Shown: positions 16,670-24,654, counted from the stretch's first letter. The stretch is DNA of 38,727 nucleotides from Halalkalibacter akibai JCM 9157 (GCF_000513135.1 NZ_BAUV01000040.1:1-38727); one strand, 5' to 3'. A program made the numbers and translations. Notes: generated from the sequence alone by a model not told the origin.

Positions 16670-17077
16670 TCAGTATATCTCTTTATTCGATAAACTAACT
16701 ATCATATCCGTTCTCCAATCATCCAAAGTAATAAAGTGGTATGTTTTTACTGTGGGATTTTCGTAAACATAATAAAGCGTTTTTTCTTCTTTTTTTAATA
16801 AATCATCTGCCTCGGAAGAGACCATCCTAGCCATCATTTTATGCCAATCCTTTTCTTCGAAACTCATCCACGCCCATCCATATCCAAAGCCTTCAATGTC
16901 AGTCCAGTTATTAAAATAAGGATTATCCTCATCATCATAGTAATTGTTAACGACTTGAATATAGTCAAAAAGGGCGGTGGTCATTTTTAATTCTAAAACA
17001 ATCTTTTCGTCCAATTGTCCAGATTTAATCATTTTATCCTCTGAAGATAATAAGTGTTCGTGAATAATATTCATCAT
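16670..17077 (-). CDS. Hypothetical acidic protein (135 aa)
   Basis: Unrecognised soluble protein, rich in acidic and aromatic residues (NYYDDEDNPYFNNW, GFGYGWAWMSFEEKDWHKMM). No signal peptide or membrane segment. AAAGGTGG precedes two adjacent ATG codons; either may be the start. Part of a run of minus-strand small genes (16670-19246), separated from the next by 64 bases. Nothing points to a function. Confidence 0.7.
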   Translation of the reverse strand: MMNIIHEHLLSSEDKMIKSGQLDEKIVLELKMTTALFDYIQVVNNYYDDEDNPYFNNWTDIEGFGYGWAWMSFEEKDWHKMMARMVSSEADDLLKKEEKTLYYVYENPTVKTYHFITLDDWRTDMIVSLSNKEIY

Positions 17078-17141
17078 ATTCCACCTTTTTGTTTTGTCAC
17101 AGTTTTTCTCTAATGGACATCGTCAACGGACTGCGATACAA

Positions 17142-17522
17142 CTATTTATTTAAAGCTTCTGCAATAGACTTATTAATGTAAGCCTTAATGAAATCTTGAG
17201 TACCTCCATAAGGTTTCATTAGGTTGTCAATATATACTTCTACTTTTTCATACACTAAGTTGTTAACCTCTTTTGTATCAATTTTGACGTCTCGACTAAT
17301 TTTTTGGGCAACGATTTTAGTGATATTGTCTGCAATGTTGTTGTAGTAATCACTCTTTTGAGCTTCCTTAAGTTTGCTATCAACAAGTCGATTAATTTCT
17401 TTTTTGAGTTCTTCTCTCAATGCTTCTCTCGCCATTCCTCTTGCTATGCCTTCGAACTCTTTTTTAATCTGTTTTTCTAAAATTTCATGTTCTTTTAGGT
17501 CAAGTTGAATATTAACTCTCAT
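17142..17522 (-). CDS. Hypothetical helical protein (126 aa)
   Basis: Unrecognised, highly charged and almost wholly helical protein, probably coiled-coil ('LKEHEILEKQIKKEFEGIARGMAREALREELKKEINRLV'-type composition at residues 9-47). No Cys, no membrane segment. The AAAGGTGGAATTT ribosome binding site is nearly the same as that of the next gene downstream, suggesting a shared origin. Such short coiled-coil proteins are common in phage and conjugative-element regions, but this is not diagnostic. Confidence 0.7.
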   Translation of the reverse strand: MRVNIQLDLKEHEILEKQIKKEFEGIARGMAREALREELKKEINRLVDSKLKEAQKSDYYNNIADNITKIVAQKISRDVKIDTKEVNNLVYEKVEVYIDNLMKPYGGTQDFIKAYINKSIAEALNK

Positions 17523-17947
17523 TTAAATTCCACCTTTAATTTGTACACAGATTCCTTCAAAAATTCCTTATGTATATTTGATAGTCGATATATAGATAAT
17601 TAGAATGCCATAAACCTTCTTTTGAAACGTTAAAAGACCAGTTTTAAATGCCTAGCTCCTACTTGGATTATTCCATTTAGCCTAAGCTTTTGTATGTTCT
17701 CTTTTTTTGTTAGAAATATTAATAATTCCTTCTATGCAGTTCACTATTAAACCATTATTAACTTAAAGAAGAGGGGGACTTAACTTTGAAATGATTCAAT
17801 ACCATTTGGATGTTGATTCACATTCACGTAATTACACAGGAAGCAACGGAGGAGGGTAATGGATGGCTTTGTTTGGTTATTGCTTTTAAAAAGAAGTGGT
17901 TTTTGTGTAAATAAGGTTGATGTTCATGTTCCTTTGCATATAAAAAA
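17523..17947. other. Gap with no firm gene
   Basis: A 22-codon frame at 17791-17859 (MIQYHLDVDSHSRNY, then a Gly-rich end) has GAGGGGG 13 bases upstream and a TAATG overlap with another short frame preceded by GGAGGAGGG. The spacing is poor and the second frame runs into the opposite gene, so I do not call either. Confidence 0.4.
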
Positions 17948-17968
17948 GAAGCGAAATTCTTTCGCCTC
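17948..17968 (-). terminator. Terminator for the minus-strand gene at 18023
   Basis: GCGAAA (17951-17956) pairs with TTTCGC (17960-17965), extended by GA/TC. Read on the minus strand it is followed by TTCTTTTTTATA. Confidence 0.75.
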
Positions 17969-18022
17969 TCGCAAATTACTCGTATATATAGTCAAACACA
18001 TGCGGACAAATCACTCTGAGAA

Positions 18023-18361
18023 TCACCATTTACCTTCTAATACACCTCTTAGATATTCCTTGAGAGAATCGAGAAGCATTTCTTCGTCTTGTTCACCTGT
18101 AGGCACAGCCACTAACACGGTTTCGATGGAATTTCTTAATCGTTTTACTTCTTCTGTTTGACCGCAGCTACATTTCTTGTTTTTTTCTTTTAATCGTTCA
18201 AACTCATGATAAATGGCATCTGTCCTCTTGGCGATTTTTTCGTTTCTTTTTCCGAGTTCAAGTGGAATGTTAATTTGAGGGGAATTAGAGTGGTTTCCAT
18301 CTTCAGTCGTCATACTAAAAAAAGAGCGGGGTCTTCCATTCCCTTTATTTTTGTGGTACAT
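18023..18361 (-). CDS. Hypothetical protein (112 aa), 5' end doubtful
   Basis: Unrecognised protein with a basic N-terminus (KNKGNGRPRSFFS), a helical middle with Cys-x-Cys (KKCSCGQ) and an acidic helical end. The terminator at 17948 supports a real gene. The ATG at 18361 has no ribosome binding site. A good site (AAAGGAGAGG) instead leads ten bases later to ATG 18390 in another frame, which gives MTMNANKTLT and then stops at 18310. Adding one base near 18358 would join the two frames into one protein, so either a one-base deletion broke the gene or a short overlapping leader exists. Confidence 0.6.
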   Translation of the reverse strand: MYHKNKGNGRPRSFFSMTTEDGNHSNSPQINIPLELGKRNEKIAKRTDAIYHEFERLKEKNKKCSCGQTEEVKRLRNSIETVLVAVPTGEQDEEMLLDSLKEYLRGVLEGKW

Positions 18362-18477
18362 GTTAAGGTTTTATTTGCATTCATGGTCATACGAATGATT
18401 CCTCTCCTTTTATGGTTTCAAACATCTTTCTCATACCAATGTTAGGTCCTTAATTATAAAAACATCTTGTTGATGGA

Positions 18478-18654
18478 CTACGAGCTAGTCTGAATGAAGT
18501 ACCTACAACAAAGCATCTTTGTGCTGTCGCCTTTCTTTCTATTCTCATACTCTTTTACCTTTGATTCCGCTTGTTCCAAGGATAATCCAGAAGCTTTCAC
18601 TTCAAATATTGGTAGCACATCACAATAATAAATCACGTCATAAGTCAAAGGCAC
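18478..18654 (-). CDS. Small hypothetical protein (58 aa)
   Basis: Short frame starting with GTG 18654, seven bases after GAGGG. The product (VPLTYDVIYYCDVLPIFEVK, then ASGLSLEQAESKVKEYENRK) has a strand-rich start and a charged helix with normal residue composition. It is unrecognised. Three 11-bp direct repeats lie about 67 bases upstream and may be its control region. Confidence rests on the ribosome binding site and composition only. Confidence 0.5.
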   Translation of the reverse strand: MPLTYDVIYYCDVLPIFEVKASGLSLEQAESKVKEYENRKKGDSTKMLCCRYFIQTSS

Positions 18655-18720
18655 TCACTTTCCCTCGTTGTAGTTTGTTTATTTAATGAGATACATTTTA
18701 TCGTGACCATGTAACCTACA

Positions 18721-18753
18721 AATAGCGTATGAATAACGTATGAATAACGTATG
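18721..18753. repeat. Three tandem 11-bp repeats
   Basis: AATAGCGTATG, AATAACGTATG, AATAACGTATG in a row. Eleven bases is one helical turn, as in direct-repeat operators of OmpR-type regulators. They lie upstream of the small minus-strand gene starting at 18654. Confidence 0.8.
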
Positions 18754-18843
18754 GTCAACTTATTAATAAGGTGAAAAAAGGCAAAAATCCGTATTTTCAA
18801 CAAGCAGCCTTGATGAAAGGTAAGTATTTGGCATGTAGAGAAT

Positions 18844-19071
18844 TTAAGTGCTATTCTTTGAGATGGTAATCAATACATTCATATATATCCTTAGAAATGT
18901 AATAATGTGCCAATTGTTATCATCATCCATGATTCTATAAACGGAACCGTTTTCCTGTATACGAAACACGTCTATTAGTATTCTTCTAGGACAACGGTGT
19001 GGCACAGCACGGTAACTATAATAAATCTTTTCTTGATTAGAAATTCGTAACACCTTCATGAATCGATTCAC
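18844..19071 (-). CDS. Hypothetical protein (about 71-75 aa)
   Basis: Frame overlapping the end of the upstream Cys-rich gene by 35 bases. The start may be GTG 19071 or ATG 19059; neither has a strong ribosome binding site, so coupling to the upstream gene is likely if it is real. The middle (SYRAVPHRCPRRILIDVFRI, then DDDNNWHIITF) looks protein-like, while the last 20 residues are less convincing. Unrecognised. Confidence 0.4.
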   Translation of the reverse strand: MNRFMKVLRISNQEKIYYSYRAVPHRCPRRILIDVFRIQENGSVYRIMDDDNNWHIITFLRIYMNVLITISKNST

Positions 19072-19246
19072 TCTTTTTTAAGTGAAAATTACACCAATCC
19101 TTGAAACTAGGTTTGTCAAATTCATTAGCTGAAACTTCACACCAACCTCTAGGTGAGTCGTTACAATGAACACAGCATTTGCTTTTAATTGATTTATTTT
19201 TGCAATTGCCACAGTGGAAAACTGGATACTTATTTTCCTTTTTCAT
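19037..19246 (-). CDS. Small Cys-rich zinc-ribbon-like protein (69 aa)
   Basis: Seven Cys, with pairs HCGNC (12-15) and CCVHC (24-28), then GWC (36) and WC (52), suggesting one or two zinc sites. It starts at ATG 19246 with AAGGAGATGGG upstream, a good site. It is the first gene of the minus-strand run going to 16670. No known family recognised; the zinc site is inferred from Cys spacing. Confidence 0.65.
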   Translation of the reverse strand: MKKENKYPVFHCGNCKNKSIKSKCCVHCNDSPRGWCEVSANEFDKPSFKDWCNFHLKKSESIHEGVTNF

Positions 19247-19355
19247 ATCCCATCTCCTTCGTCGTTCTTCCCTTACTAATACACCTATTCCATTATTTTA
19301 AATATCTTGAAAATGCCGTTGTTTATTATCTTAAATCTTCAGTAAGACTGTGATT

Positions 19356-19790
19356 ATGCCATACTACAATAAGGTTCATTTTGATAAAATGTTCAAAAAT
19401 CCTTCAAAGGATAACAAGAGCTTTTTTGAAAAAAGGGATTTATGTTTTTATGGGGAAGTAATAGATGTATTTAATGTTGATAAAGTAGTATTAGGGGAAC
19501 TGCAAAAAAGATTCTCGTTATATAAAAGTTTACTTTTTAATAAAGGTACTTATATCAACATACAATACATATGTGAAGGTAGCTCACTCAATTGCCCAGG
19601 CAGATTGGGATTAAACTCTGCCGGAATATACGACCTTTTGAAATTTACAACAATCAGTATCGCAACATATAATGATGTATCATGTTCATATGGAAAATTT
19701 TGTTGTGGACATGATATAATTGACACATTCAATGTTTTGTTATATTTTGAATGTGTAAACAAAGGTGTTATGCGAGCACCTCATAATTAA
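19356..19790 (+). CDS. Hypothetical protein (about 144 aa)
   Basis: Long frame with ATG at 19356 (GTG 19350 is an alternative) but no clear ribosome binding site. The product starts PYYNKVHFDKMFKNPSKDNK and has six Cys in its second half (YICEGSSLNCPG, DVSCSYGKFCCGHD). No membrane segment. Residue composition is protein-like and a strong terminator follows at 19875, in favour of a real gene. Function unknown. Confidence 0.45.
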   Translation: MPYYNKVHFDKMFKNPSKDNKSFFEKRDLCFYGEVIDVFNVDKVVLGELQKRFSLYKSLLFNKGTYINIQYICEGSSLNCPGRLGLNSAGIYDLLKFTTISIATYNDVSCSYGKFCCGHDIIDTFNVLLYFECVNKGVMRAPHN

Positions 19791-19874
19791 CCTGACATAC
19801 TTGCCGGAGTGAAAGTGGTGCCGGATTGTTGGCAGGCAACGGTAAAACTCGCAGTTTATCATTTTTACAACAGT

Positions 19875-19914
19875 AGGAAGGTTGGGACCTGGAATCCAAC
19901 CTTCCTTTTTTTAA
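19875..19914 (+). terminator. Strong terminator
   Basis: AGGAAGGTTGG (19875-19885) pairs with CCAACCTTCCT (19896-19906), followed by seven T. It ends the plus-strand gene at 19356. Confidence 0.9.
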
Positions 19915-20014
19915 TATAATTTACATATAAGTGGGGAATATTATGCAAAAGAAAGAGGAATTAATAAATATCACAGGAATGCAGCTTAAGTTAGTTGAAT
20001 AACAGTTACAGAAT

Positions 20015-20869
20015 TCAACCTTTCTCAAGCCTTATTTTTTGATGTTCAAAACAATAAATGATGCCATTGAACTTTTTATTTTTTAAACAGAATTCTTTCA
20101 CTTTTGCTGAAACAGGTTTACCACAAACACAGCACTTACCTTGCTGTTCACCTCTTGTAGCAGCATCCATTAAACTAACTTCTCTCTCTTTTAAAACTTG
20201 AACATGTCGCTCTCTAATTAAAGGGTCTGTGATATTGGCTTTAGCAATTGCCATATAAATAGTGCTAATATCATCTTCTTTAAGAAGTGGCTCTTTATGT
20301 TGTAATGTAAGAACTGATACTTTTCTATTTATGTAATCAGTCAATTCAACATCATAAACAAGTAATTCATTAGAAGCTATTTTTCTGTAATCTAACTCAT
20401 CTAACTTGAACGTACAGCGTTTCGTAAACGATACAATGGAGATAAATAGGTCATGGTACTTCTTGTCAATAAAATTCTTAGAAGCTTGAATATGAGCATA
20501 GTTTTGAAGAAAAGGATTCATCATTTTGAACTTCCCATTCACCAACCATATTTTTCTATCTATACCACCATATATTGTGCCTTGATAGTTCTTAGTTTCA
20601 ATGACAAAGATACTATAAGGAGTTATTATAATATGGTCAATCTGTGAGTAGCCAGACTTAGCTTTGGGATTCCTAACCAGAAGGTCGCTTAAGTGTTTAT
20701 AATTGTTAGGAAGCTGGTCTAACTGAATTTCTATTTTGTATTCTCCAAGTTCACCTTTCCTAGTGGCAATTTTATCATCGTGTTTTTTCTTGGAAGGTGA
20801 TGATTTTGTTGCTTTTTTTTGCTTACTCTCGTCTTTATTCTTTTTAAAGAGGTTTAGTAATAGATTCAT
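20015..20869 (-). CDS. NERD-domain nuclease-like protein
   Basis: Protein with a nuclease-related NERD domain, a PD-(D/E)xK fold. The core is visible as RKGELGEYKIE (37-47), then YSQIDHIIITPYSIFVIETKNYQG (74-97) with Asp78, Glu91 and Lys93 as the expected active-site triad. A Lys/Ser-rich N-terminus (10-35) may be a flexible tail. The C-terminus has a likely zinc site (GKCCVCGKPV ... FCL ... YCFEHQ, about 243-275). It starts with AGGAGAAT before the ATG and follows the GIY-YIG gene by 29 bases, so the two nuclease-like genes form an operon. NERD proteins occur often in defence islands; the target here is unknown. Confidence 0.85.
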   Translation of the reverse strand: MNLLLNLFKKNKDESKQKKATKSSPSKKKHDDKIATRKGELGEYKIEIQLDQLPNNYKHLSDLLVRNPKAKSGYSQIDHIIITPYSIFVIETKNYQGTIYGGIDRKIWLVNGKFKMMNPFLQNYAHIQASKNFIDKKYHDLFISIVSFTKRCTFKLDELDYRKIASNELLVYDVELTDYINRKVSVLTLQHKEPLLKEDDISTIYMAIAKANITDPLIRERHVQVLKEREVSLMDAATRGEQQGKCCVCGKPVSAKVKEFCLKNKKFNGIIYCFEHQKIRLEKG

Positions 20870-20898
20870 TTTATTCTCCTAGTAACAATTTATATTTT

Positions 20899-21345
20899 TC
20901 ACCATCTTTTTCTAATCCATCTTCCTTTTGCTGTATCCCAATTATTAAGTTCAGTTTGATTATATAACGTCTCTTTTTCGCTGAGAGTTTGAAGCCAGCT
21001 TTTTTCAAACTTACGTAATTGTGAGTTACTACAATACGTCAATATATTAAACACAAAGCTATCCTTTCCGTATTTCCTAAAGTCCTCATTTATTTCTGGA
21101 TAACTATGTTTTCCTGTTTTCATGGAGGAAGCATGGGATTTCAACCTGCCAAAAATATGGTGTGAGCTACCTACATAAAATCGATTAGTTTTAAGGTTAT
21201 GAAATTCATATATACCTATTAAATCTTGTGTATCCCATCTATATTTTTCTTTACCTAACTCCCACACCTCATCAAACGTTAAAGGTCGAGTTAAATGTTT
21301 CAATTCCCATTCGGTAAAGTTTTTTCTTGTTGTTTTCAGTCCCAT
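20899..21345 (-). CDS. GIY-YIG endonuclease-like protein
   Basis: GIY-YIG nuclease domain at about residues 42-125: GIYEF (44), YVGSS (57-61), catalytic Arg67 in GRLKSH, KYGKDSFVFNIL (91-102), probable metal-binding Glu114 in RKFEKSWLQ, and a YNQTELN end. The N-terminal 40 residues are an extra Trp-rich segment, and a basic tail (GRWIRKRW) ends the protein. GAGGAGCGAG before the ATG is a good ribosome binding site. Phage homing and group I intron enzymes share this fold, but no intron is seen here. It precedes the NERD gene in an operon, which suggests joint action on DNA. Confidence 0.85.
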   Translation of the reverse strand: MGLKTTRKNFTEWELKHLTRPLTFDEVWELGKEKYRWDTQDLIGIYEFHNLKTNRFYVGSSHHIFGRLKSHASSMKTGKHSYPEINEDFRKYGKDSFVFNILTYCSNSQLRKFEKSWLQTLSEKETLYNQTELNNWDTAKGRWIRKRW

Positions 21346-21410
21346 ATTGCTCGCTCCTCCTTTTTTATCCCTTAATAATATTGTTATTCCTTCGCTTACC
21401 TGCTCCGTTA

Positions 21411-21465
21411 TTTAAACAGGGAAAAAGGCGATAACATTTATTAAGCTACCGCTCCTGTTACTAAT
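21411..21465. repeat. Intergenic repeat, copy A
   Basis: Contains AAAGGCGATAAC then AAGCTACCGCT and TTA. It resembles copy B at 21970-22025 (GAAGGCGATAAC ... AGCTATCGCT ... TTAG). The copies flank the GNAT gene. Confidence 0.5.
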
Positions 21466-21472
21466 AAAAAAA

Positions 21473-21931
21473 TTATAATTTCTTTTCAAAAAAGGTTAAG
21501 GATAACTGTTCATTTACTGCTACTTCTTTACTAATTTGAAATCGATTCTTTCTATATAACCTAACTGCTGGTATATTCTTGGTACCTGTTGCTACTCTAA
21601 TTGTTTTAACGTTAAATCTACTTTCAATGAAGTTTAAAAACAACTGTGCAATTCCTTTTCTAAAGTGGTTTGGATGAACAATTAACCTATGTATATCAAC
21701 ATCAACATTAGTTACTTTAATAACTATGGCTCCACAAAGTTCGTCATTGTTATAATAACCAAAGAAAATCTCCCCGCACTTTTGCAATGTATGAACTGTA
21801 TCCTTTAATGGAGGTATTTCAGCTGAACCAATTATTTCTGCCTCTACCTTATAGGACGGTATTTGAATGCCTAAAACATCTTCAGCGATTTTTCTATTGC
21901 TAATGTTTATCATTTTAATCAAAGGTTTCAC
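21473..21931 (-). CDS. GNAT-family N-acetyltransferase
   Basis: Acetyl-CoA dependent N-acetyltransferase, 152 residues. The fold's beta-strand 4 and the acetyl-CoA loop are visible as 'VDIHRLIVHPNHFRKGIAQLFLNFIES' (about 93-119, R/Q-x-x-G-x-A form), then 'IRVATGTKNIPAVRLYRKNRFQ' (about 126-147). The first ATG that looks right is residue 7; the extended start is GTG 21931 and neither has a good site. The substrate is unknown. It is flanked by a pair of similar intergenic repeats. Confidence 0.85.
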   Translation of the reverse strand: MKPLIKMINISNRKIAEDVLGIQIPSYKVEAEIIGSAEIPPLKDTVHTLQKCGEIFFGYYNNDELCGAIVIKVTNVDVDIHRLIVHPNHFRKGIAQLFLNFIESRFNVKTIRVATGTKNIPAVRLYRKNRFQISKEVAVNEQLSLTFFEKKL

Positions 21932-21964
21932 TCATTCCACTATTTTCTTCTTTGCTACAACTGT

Positions 21965-22025
21965 TTCGTTTTTTCAACGAGGGAAGGCGATAACCGTTCT
22001 ACAGCTATCGCTTCGTTAGTTTAAG
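21965..22025. repeat. Intergenic repeat, copy B, forms hairpin
   Basis: GCGATA (about 21988) pairs with TATCGC, and outer CGAAG/CTTCG-type arms extend it. Read on the minus strand it begins ACTAACGAAGCGATAGC, like the sequence after the HAD gene at 31470. It sits between the MFS and GNAT genes. Confidence 0.5.
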
Positions 22026-22129
22026 CACAGGACTTCACAAATTTAATTTTATAAAGTTGTTGAGGGAATATAAAAGAAAGTGCTTAGAATTTCTCTCCAA
22101 GCTCTCTAAGAAACTAATTGTTTTTTTAG

Positions 22130-23350
22130 CTACTGGTTCAACTGTTTTCGATTTAAGAACGAAAATACAAAGGAGGTAAATAACAAGAAAGATGCTAGTA
22201 GGAATGACGCGTTAACACCCAATAATTCAGTAAGATAGCCTAACAATAGAACTGAGAAGGCATATGTCACCAATTGAAGTGCATATTGAGCGGAATAAAC
22301 TTTTGGCAATTCTTTGTGAGGGGAGCTTTTCTGTATCGTGGTTTGTTGAGCGATTCCCCCCAATTGTTCTCCAAAACCAATCAAGATAGAAAGAATTAAT
22401 ATTAACCAAGGTATCGAGTTGACTACAAACAAAAAAGTAAACACGCTCGAAATAAGTGTTCCAAAAACAATAACATGACTTAAATGCTCATTTATTAAGC
22501 GATTATACCTTAAACTAATAAATCCACCAATAATTAATCCTAGAAAAAAACTGGCGTTAATATAGCCCCACCACTCTTCACCTACATTTAAAACCTCTTC
22601 CACATAGATATAAATGATTGCCGCTACCCAAACAGCGCTTGCAAGCGACTCCATAACACTCATTATAGTAACTGTTCGTACAGCAGGCGTTTTCCATATA
22701 AAAACCCATCCTTCTTTTATTTTGACCCAGTTCGTTTTAGGGAGAGAGGTTTGGTTTGTTTCTTCTGAATGACTGTTAAGATGAGTTTCTTTAATCATGA
22801 ACATCATCACACTTGAAGCAAAATAACAAACAACGGTAACATAGATTACTTGATAGGTCCCCAACCAGACCACGAGGATTCCACCAACAGACCATGCTCC
22901 GAGTCTAATCGTTTGGTCTAATATAGATAAAAAACTATTTGCTTTCACTAAGTCAATTTGTTGTACCAAGAGAGGAACCATTGAATTTCTAACAGGTGTT
23001 GACCAGCCGTCTAGAAAAGAAATCATAAAAACTAACAAAAAAACAAATGTAATGTTTTGAAATGAGAAACTACTAAACAATAACCATCCTAGTATGAACG
23101 ACAAACATGTTTTTCCCAGTTGAGAAAACGCTAAAATACTCCTTAAGCGAAACCTGTCAATAATAAGAGGAGCTAACAGTCCACTTAGAAACTGTGACAT
23201 AGTGATGAAAAAGGGAACCAAAGTCATGTACACAGCAGAGCCTGTTAACTGATACATTAATGAAATTAAACCAACGATATATAAAACATCACCAAGATTG
23301 GCAAATGTTTGACCAATCCAAAGAAAACGAAAAGAAACACTATGATTCAT
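22130..23350 (-). CDS. MFS transporter, probable efflux protein
   Basis: A 406-residue protein with about 12 hydrophobic segments, of the major facilitator superfamily. The N-terminal pattern (SFRFLWIGQTFANLGDVLY) and the loop 'APLIIDRFRLRSILAFSQL' (about 60-78) match the drug-efflux/enterobactin-exporter-like group. The start has AAGGGGATGGGG before ATG 23350. The substrate cannot be inferred; no regulator is adjacent. It is single-gene on the minus strand, with an upstream gap of almost 700 bases. Confidence 0.88.
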   Translation of the reverse strand: MNHSVSFRFLWIGQTFANLGDVLYIVGLISLMYQLTGSAVYMTLVPFFITMSQFLSGLLAPLIIDRFRLRSILAFSQLGKTCLSFILGWLLFSSFSFQNITFVFLLVFMISFLDGWSTPVRNSMVPLLVQQIDLVKANSFLSILDQTIRLGAWSVGGILVVWLGTYQVIYVTVVCYFASSVMMFMIKETHLNSHSEETNQTSLPKTNWVKIKEGWVFIWKTPAVRTVTIMSVMESLASAVWVAAIIYIYVEEVLNVGEEWWGYINASFFLGLIIGGFISLRYNRLINEHLSHVIVFGTLISSVFTFLFVVNSIPWLILILSILIGFGEQLGGIAQQTTIQKSSPHKELPKVYSAQYALQLVTYAFSVLLLGYLTELLGVNASFLLASFLLFTSFVFSFLNRKQLNQ

Positions 23351-23845
23351 ATCCCCATCCCCTTAAAAATGTTTATAACCATATTCAATAAGAATTTGTT
23401 TGCTAACACATTTAAAAGGGAAAATTTACACTTTATCACCTCTTTCAGTTTGTTCTTAATAATCATGTTTAGGGGGAGTGAGCTTTTTTAGAAAACATAG
23501 GGATAGGGGTCTACATTATCTTCAATTATTTATCCATGTAAGATTTTATGTTTAGGTTAACAAGAATAGTTCATCTTTACCTCTATAGGTAACTTAACTA
23601 TAAGTATTCTGTTTCTTTGTTGAACCGTTGTTTTAACTTTAATATTAATTTCCTTTTGTGTGTCGCAAAGAAAGACGCTTCCCTGTAGCGGTGAATCTGT
23701 TCGTTAATACAATGTTCTTAAAAGAAGGGCACTAATCCTAATTGTCGCCTCTCGTAAAGACATCGTTTATTTGGCATCAAACAGCATATCCATTTCTAAA
23801 AGTTAGGCTGTTTTTGTATAGATTGTTGTTTTTTTACGATAAGAA
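23351..23845. other. Gap upstream of the MFS gene, no gene seen
   Basis: AT-rich, without a credible ORF on either strand. A weak hairpin, AAACAGC (23779) with GCTGTTT (23807), lies near its end, and the MFS promoter must lie in its first 150 bases. The stretch 23880-24035 after the following hairpin is also empty. Confidence 0.6.
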
Positions 23846-23887
23846 AAGACCTAATTATTAAAAAAGATAATTAGGTCTTCGTTTTTT
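23846..23887 (+). terminator. Strong terminator with no upstream gene
   Basis: AAGACCTAATTAT (23846-23858) pairs with ATAATTAGGTCTT (23867-23879), followed by CGTTTTTT. No plus-strand gene precedes it; it may end an unseen small RNA or be left over from a deleted gene. Confidence 0.8.
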
Positions 23888-24035
23888 AGTGTACATTTTG
23901 GTTGTACAGTGCAGTAAATGAATTTGTATTATTAGTTGTTCTTTTTCAAAATAAACGCCTGATTGTGAAACAAAGATTAGATTAAAGAAAACAAATTTTA
24001 TTGACGCTCACTCACAGGAGAACGCTTTCACCCTG

Positions 24036-24452
24036 CTATACATTAACAAGCTTTCTTTCTACCAGGAGGTAATATAAATAAACTAACTGTAACGCTACTA
24101 GGTAAGATAGAAACGTCCAAAGTATATTCCATCCTTGTCCATACTCTACATAATTCAATTCAACTGCAACCCATTCTAAAAAAGTTATTACTAAACTAAA
24201 TATTAAGATGAAATAAAATCTAAAATTAAAATATTTCTTAATTCCATAAATTAAAAAACTTGCCGACATTGGATAAAATCCTAAGTCATATGGTAAAGCT
24301 GTAATACAATTAAGATTAAAAGCAGGATGAACTACCCACCATTCCATGTGGAAACCAATAATATTAAATAATAAAGAAATTACGATAGCAATAGGAAAAA
24401 TACTTATAACAATTCTTGGTTCTTTTCTATATAGCCATATTACAAACAACAA
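24036..24452 (-). CDS. CBO0543-like membrane protein, start uncertain
   Basis: Polytopic membrane protein (about five hydrophobic segments) resembling the CBO0543 family of unknown function seen in bacilli and clostridia ('MEWWVVHPAF', 'LPYDLGFYPMSASFLIYG', 'EWVAVELNYVEYGQGWN'). TTG 24452 is the first possible start. The frame stays open upstream for about 23 more codons (VRIVFHILLGFVIP...), which look like the missing first helix but contain no ATG or GTG, only CTG/TTA/ATA. Either a rare start or a mutated start codon is likely. A related protein is at 32579. Confidence 0.65.
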   Translation of the reverse strand: MLFVIWLYRKEPRIVISIFPIAIVISLLFNIIGFHMEWWVVHPAFNLNCITALPYDLGFYPMSASFLIYGIKKYFNFRFYFILIFSLVITFLEWVAVELNYVEYGQGWNILWTFLSYLVALQLVYLYYLLVERKLVNV

Positions 24453-24622
24453 AGGTATAACGAACCCTAATAAAATATGAAAAACTATTCTTACCAGCCC
24501 CTCTATCAGTAAAGTTATTTAACTACCTTTTCGACATAATAACTCCAATTTCCTTTATAAACGACAAATTTCATTTCTTGTTGATTGAGCTAATACTTCT
24601 TATTTTTTTTCACGGCATATAA

Positions 24623-24654
24623 AAGGCGCTATTCTTATGCGAGAACAGCGCCTT
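24623..24654. terminator. Bidirectional terminator after antiporter gene
   Basis: AAGGCGCT (24623-24630) and TTCT pair with AGAA and AGCGCCTT (24647-24654). It lies 65 bases after the antiporter stop, which is on the minus strand. Confidence 0.75.

Noticed and set aside
17859-18161. 100-codon plus-strand frame preceded by GGAGGAGGG
   Set aside because: Runs through the terminator of, and then into, the better supported opposite gene at 18023; only its first 30 codons look protein-like.
23309-23491. 60-codon plus-strand frame at the MFS start
   Set aside because: Overlaps the MFS gene start antisense and has no start signal; chance frame.
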